Shown: one piece after another, positions 61,699-64,000 of the stretch | Layout of the letters: every line of letters starts with the position of its first letter | How positions within the stretch are numbered: position 1 is the stretch's first letter | Origin: Phycisphaerae bacterium | Lineage (GTDB): Bacteria > Chloroflexota > Anaerolineae > 4572-78 > J111 | Reading direction: 5' to 3' | NCBI GenBank assembly: GCA_028285035.1 | Contig: JANQQF010000030.1 | Location: 1-64,000, forward strand | DNA length: 64,000 nucleotides | Notes under the pieces: model-generated | Database searches by the model: none | What the model was told of the DNA's origin: nothing | What the model saw: the letters and a program-made list of their open reading frames with translations, nothing else | Translations under genes and position numbers: made by a program

Positions 61699-62118
61699 CT
61701 ACACCAAATTTTCTTCCAGAATGTCTGCTAAGGTGACCATATACTCCGTGACATCTTTGACTTGATTTCGTTGTAAATAACGCCGCCCACCCTTCAAACG
61801 ATCTAAAACACGCTTATCGGAGAGGTTTTCTAAATGAATCACATCCTGATAATCAAACCCAATCTGATTTAGCGTTGTAAACAAATCTTCAACCTTTTCA
61901 CCCGTGCCTTGACAATAATCCTTAGCAAATTCAGACCACTCATCCAACTGAAAATCGATCGATTTCGCAATTTCATGATCGGTCATTTGGGTTACAGTTT
62001 GTACCAAATGCCCACAATTACACCGCCCCATGTGGCCCCATTCATATTTAGCACCATCAGATAATCGTTCCGCCGTTTCTCGTAAAGCACAAATCAATTC
62101 TGGATTGCTTTTTGCCAT
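61699..62118 (-). CDS. Unknown small protein with a CxCGH motif
   Basis: About 139 residues from ATG 62118 (GGGAG upstream). Not recognised as a named family. Mostly helical; residues about 33-42 contain GRCNCGHLVQTV, a possible metal-binding Cys-x-Cys-x-His set, followed by DHEIAKSIDFQLDEW and GGRRYLQRNQVKDVTEYM. Located between a histidine kinase and the FmdB zinc ribbon on one strand, so perhaps in one transcript with them. Confidence 0.75.
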   Translation of the reverse strand: MAKSNPELICALRETAERLSDGAKYEWGHMGRCNCGHLVQTVTQMTDHEIAKSIDFQLDEWSEFAKDYCQGTGEKVEDLFTTLNQIGFDYQDVIHLENLSDKRVLDRLKGGRRYLQRNQVKDVTEYMVTLADILEENLV

Positions 62119-62204
62119 TTTCTGTGTCTCCCAAGTGTAATTATTCAATCTGGAGCAAAAGTGTAATTGATCCGAATTAGAAAGTCAAACCTCAAAAAAG
62201 TGAT

Positions 62205-63842
62205 CTACTCTCTGTACTCAGGCAGGGTAAAATAAAAGACACTCCCTTGATCTGGCCCATCACTCTCAACCCCAACTTGGCCCCCTAATCTTTCCGAAAT
62301 TCGATGGACAATGGATAATCCTAAGCCGTGCCCCTCAACTCGTACCTGACCCTGACCTAGCCGGGTAAAAGGGGTAAAAAGACGCTCTTGCTCCGCTGGG
62401 GTTAGACCTGGTCCTTGATCACGTATCCAAAATCGGATCATTCCGTTGTTATCTTTTGTTGAGCCTAACTCTAGATGAGGAGGGGAGCCACCATACTTAA
62501 GCCCATTGCTCAAATAGTTGGTCCAAATTTCAGCCACCCAAGGCCCGTAGCCCTTTGCCGTGGGCCACTCCTTCGGCAGAACAATGGTCGGCTGAAACTC
62601 TTCAATCAGACTTTTTAATCGTTCGGATGCCTCGTTTACAATCTGGGCCATATCCAGCGGCTCGATTTTTGCTTCTTGTTTTCGTACGCCAGCTAATAAC
62701 AAAATCTCATCAATAATCTTTTGAATACGATAACTTCCTCTTAAAATCGACTCCAGACCTTCTTTAATCTGCTGGGCTGGGAGATGTTCTTGGTTATCCA
62801 CCATAAATTTAGCATAACCAATAATAGGATTTAGGGGATTTTTGAGATCGTGGGCGACGGTGTGGGCAAAGGCATCCAATTCGGCATTACGGGCTTGTAA
62901 CTCTACAGTATATTGGCGGAGGGATGCCTCGGCACGTTTCCGTTCAGCGACCTCACTTCTAAGCTGTCTTGCATAAATTTTTGCTTGACGATAAGCAATT
63001 TCAGTTTGCTGCAAACTTTCCTGCAAAGCTCTTTCCGAGAGTCTTCGCTCTGTCATATCCTGAACAACAAATGAGAAAAGCTTTTCTCGGCCCGTTTTGG
63101 TTTTGATTGGGGCAAGTTGCCATTGTAAGTGACGATTGAGGTTAACATCATCTTGATCAAACTCAATCGCTTGTCCATACTCAAGATCAGTTAGTTTTTG
63201 AGACCAGGATATACCCAAATAGCAATTTTCTGTGGTGCAGTTTGGATGTAATAAATCGTGAATGGATTGCCCTTTGACTTCCGTAACATCGGCTAATTGC
63301 CACGACTCGACGGCTCGATTGGCGCGAATAATGTATCCTTGTGCATCAATCAAGCCCACTAAATCTGGTAGGGCATCAACCGTTGCCTCCCATTCTTGCT
63401 TTGCTTGTTCAACCCATCTAAAAACATCATTCAGGGTCGCTTCAGCTTCACGGTAGGGTTGGTAGCGTTGAACCACTCGAGTTAAAACAATGGGGAGTAG
63501 CCCCAGATAATTTTGGGCTTCATCTTTTATTAAATAATCGTGAACCCCTGCTCTCAAGGCTTCTGCCGCTGCCATTTCTTCATTGGCTTCAACCAACAGC
63601 ATCAGGGGGACGGCCTGATCACTCTCCAGAATATTTTGGCACAATGTTATGCCTGATATATCTGGCAACTGCTTATCGACAACGACGATGTCCAACTCCA
63701 AATTGGGCTGGGCTAGATACGACCAAGCCGTTTTTGCATTAGGGGCGAGAAGGATGTCAACTGGCGTATTGACTGCATCAAAAGCTTGACGGAAGGCTGA
63801 GGAGTCATTCTGATTATCTTGAGCTAACAGGATACGTAACAT
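62205..63842 (-). CDS. Receiver-PAS-histidine kinase
   Basis: 545 residues, soluble. Receiver domain 1-120 with phospho-acceptor Asp56 (VVVDKQLPD) and Lys106. A PAS domain at about 150-265 (VDALPDLVGLIDAQGYIIRANRAVE split) contains the pair NCTTENC (Cys202, Cys207). A coiled coil at 265-320 leads to HisKA with His331 (FAHTVAHDLKNPLNPIIGY) and HATPase_c (N-box NYLSNGLKYG, G1 DQGPGL, G2 GHGLGLSIVHRI). The N-terminal receiver makes it a response-type kinase, likely a late step in a phosphorelay. No partner regulator is in the window. Confidence 0.95.
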   Translation of the reverse strand: MLRILLAQDNQNDSSAFRQAFDAVNTPVDILLAPNAKTAWSYLAQPNLELDIVVVDKQLPDISGITLCQNILESDQAVPLMLLVEANEEMAAAEALRAGVHDYLIKDEAQNYLGLLPIVLTRVVQRYQPYREAEATLNDVFRWVEQAKQEWEATVDALPDLVGLIDAQGYIIRANRAVESWQLADVTEVKGQSIHDLLHPNCTTENCYLGISWSQKLTDLEYGQAIEFDQDDVNLNRHLQWQLAPIKTKTGREKLFSFVVQDMTERRLSERALQESLQQTEIAYRQAKIYARQLRSEVAERKRAEASLRQYTVELQARNAELDAFAHTVAHDLKNPLNPIIGYAKFMVDNQEHLPAQQIKEGLESILRGSYRIQKIIDEILLLAGVRKQEAKIEPLDMAQIVNEASERLKSLIEEFQPTIVLPKEWPTAKGYGPWVAEIWTNYLSNGLKYGGSPPHLELGSTKDNNGMIRFWIRDQGPGLTPAEQERLFTPFTRLGQGQVRVEGHGLGLSIVHRISERLGGQVGVESDGPDQGSVFYFTLPEYRE

Positions 63843-63914
63843 TGATGATTAATTTGGGGGCAAAGTCAATTAGCCGCCATCCCCTCCTTATGTAGTTTCT
63901 TTGTGCGACCTAAC

Positions 63915-63929
63915 ACTATTAATAATAGT
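63915..63929. promoter_or_regulatory. Palindrome ACTATTAATAATAGT upstream of the histidine kinase
   Basis: Perfect 7-base arms around one A, about 75 bases upstream of the kinase start. Could be an operator or chance in A+T-rich DNA. Confidence 0.3.
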
Positions 63930-63991
63930 ATCAGGTTCTACGGATCATACAAAGCTGGTACTAAAATTTTGTTAAATTTAAAGCAAATATG

Positions 63992-64000
63992 GTGCCGAAG
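63992..64000. repeat. Possible left end of another AAACTCAGTTT hairpin
   Basis: The window ends in GGTGCCGAAG, whose first nine bases equal the start of the hairpin at 19571. The last base differs from the family (G instead of A), and the rest is outside the window. Confidence 0.25.

Overview
This window looks like a piece of a Chloroflexota chromosome (Anaerolineae/Ardenticatenia-type). The reasons are long BTAD-AAA regulators, FHA and PD40 propeller membrane proteins, threonine/proline-rich linkers, acidic lipoprotein linkers, LivHMGF and CUT1 sugar transporters, a PAC2 protein, and intergenic spaces crowded with short palindromes. This is an inference from gene content; no rRNA, tRNA or CRISPR array was seen. 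Composition is uneven: 3.6-9.2 kb is visibly A+T-rich, while the BTAD regulator at 9.4-13.1 kb and the dehydrogenases at 15.4-17.4 kb are G+C-rich.  LAYOUT. 0-3.5 kb: a ureohydrolase (agmatinase/arginase family) and a PLP aminotransferase, divergent from an Lrp/AsnC regulator. 3.6-9.2 kb: a translationally coupled pair, a superfamily 2-type helicase with a C-terminal PD-(D/E)xK nuclease and a 718-residue partner I do not recognise; this is the best candidate for an undescribed (defence-like) system. 9.4-15.1 kb: a SARP-like BTAD-AAA-TPR regulator divergent from three small genes with polyketide-cyclase-like folds (ABM-like, SnoaL-like, SRPBCC) but no synthase. 15.4-27.0 kb: an eight-gene minus-strand sugar locus in the order ROK repressor, SIS isomerase, ROK kinase, triplicated solute-binding lipoprotein, MalF-like and MalG-like permeases, two Gfo/Idh/MocA dehydrogenases. 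It has two probable ROK operators upstream and no ATPase gene. 27.1-29.6 kb: a membrane-anchored propeller protein and a FabV-like Rossmann oxidoreductase.  29.9-40.5 kb: a plus-strand amino-acid or amide locus: class IV aminotransferase, a LysM-tagged binding protein, LivHMGF, a C45 acyltransferase-like Ntn hydrolase, a class I aminotransferase and a Rieske oxygenase. 40.5-47.8 kb, minus strand: a polytopic glycosyltransferase-like protein, an M23 peptidase, an FHA-LamG-PD40 protein, a MaoC hydratase and a PfkB-like protein without its catalytic Asp. 47.9-49.8 kb: a phosphosite-less receiver protein and aspartate kinase. 49.9-53.5 kb: PrsW, a membrane-tethered Mrr-like nuclease, an atypical glutathionyl-hydroquinone-reductase-like protein and a Yip1 protein. 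53.8-61.2 kb: an ADP-forming acyl-CoA synthetase/GNAT fusion, a rifampin-phosphotransferase-shaped phosphotransferase abutting a UbiA-family prenyltransferase, and a PAC2 protein. 61.4-63.8 kb: an FmdB-type zinc ribbon, an unknown small protein and a receiver-PAS-histidine kinase.  REPEATS. Three kinds of non-coding palindrome recur: paired hairpins sharing the core AAACTCAGTTT with covarying stems, elements of about 90-110 bp with ATGTCAT-type ends, and TAGTGCGTAG inverted repeats, some nested in one another. The window may end inside another AAACTCAGTTT hairpin.
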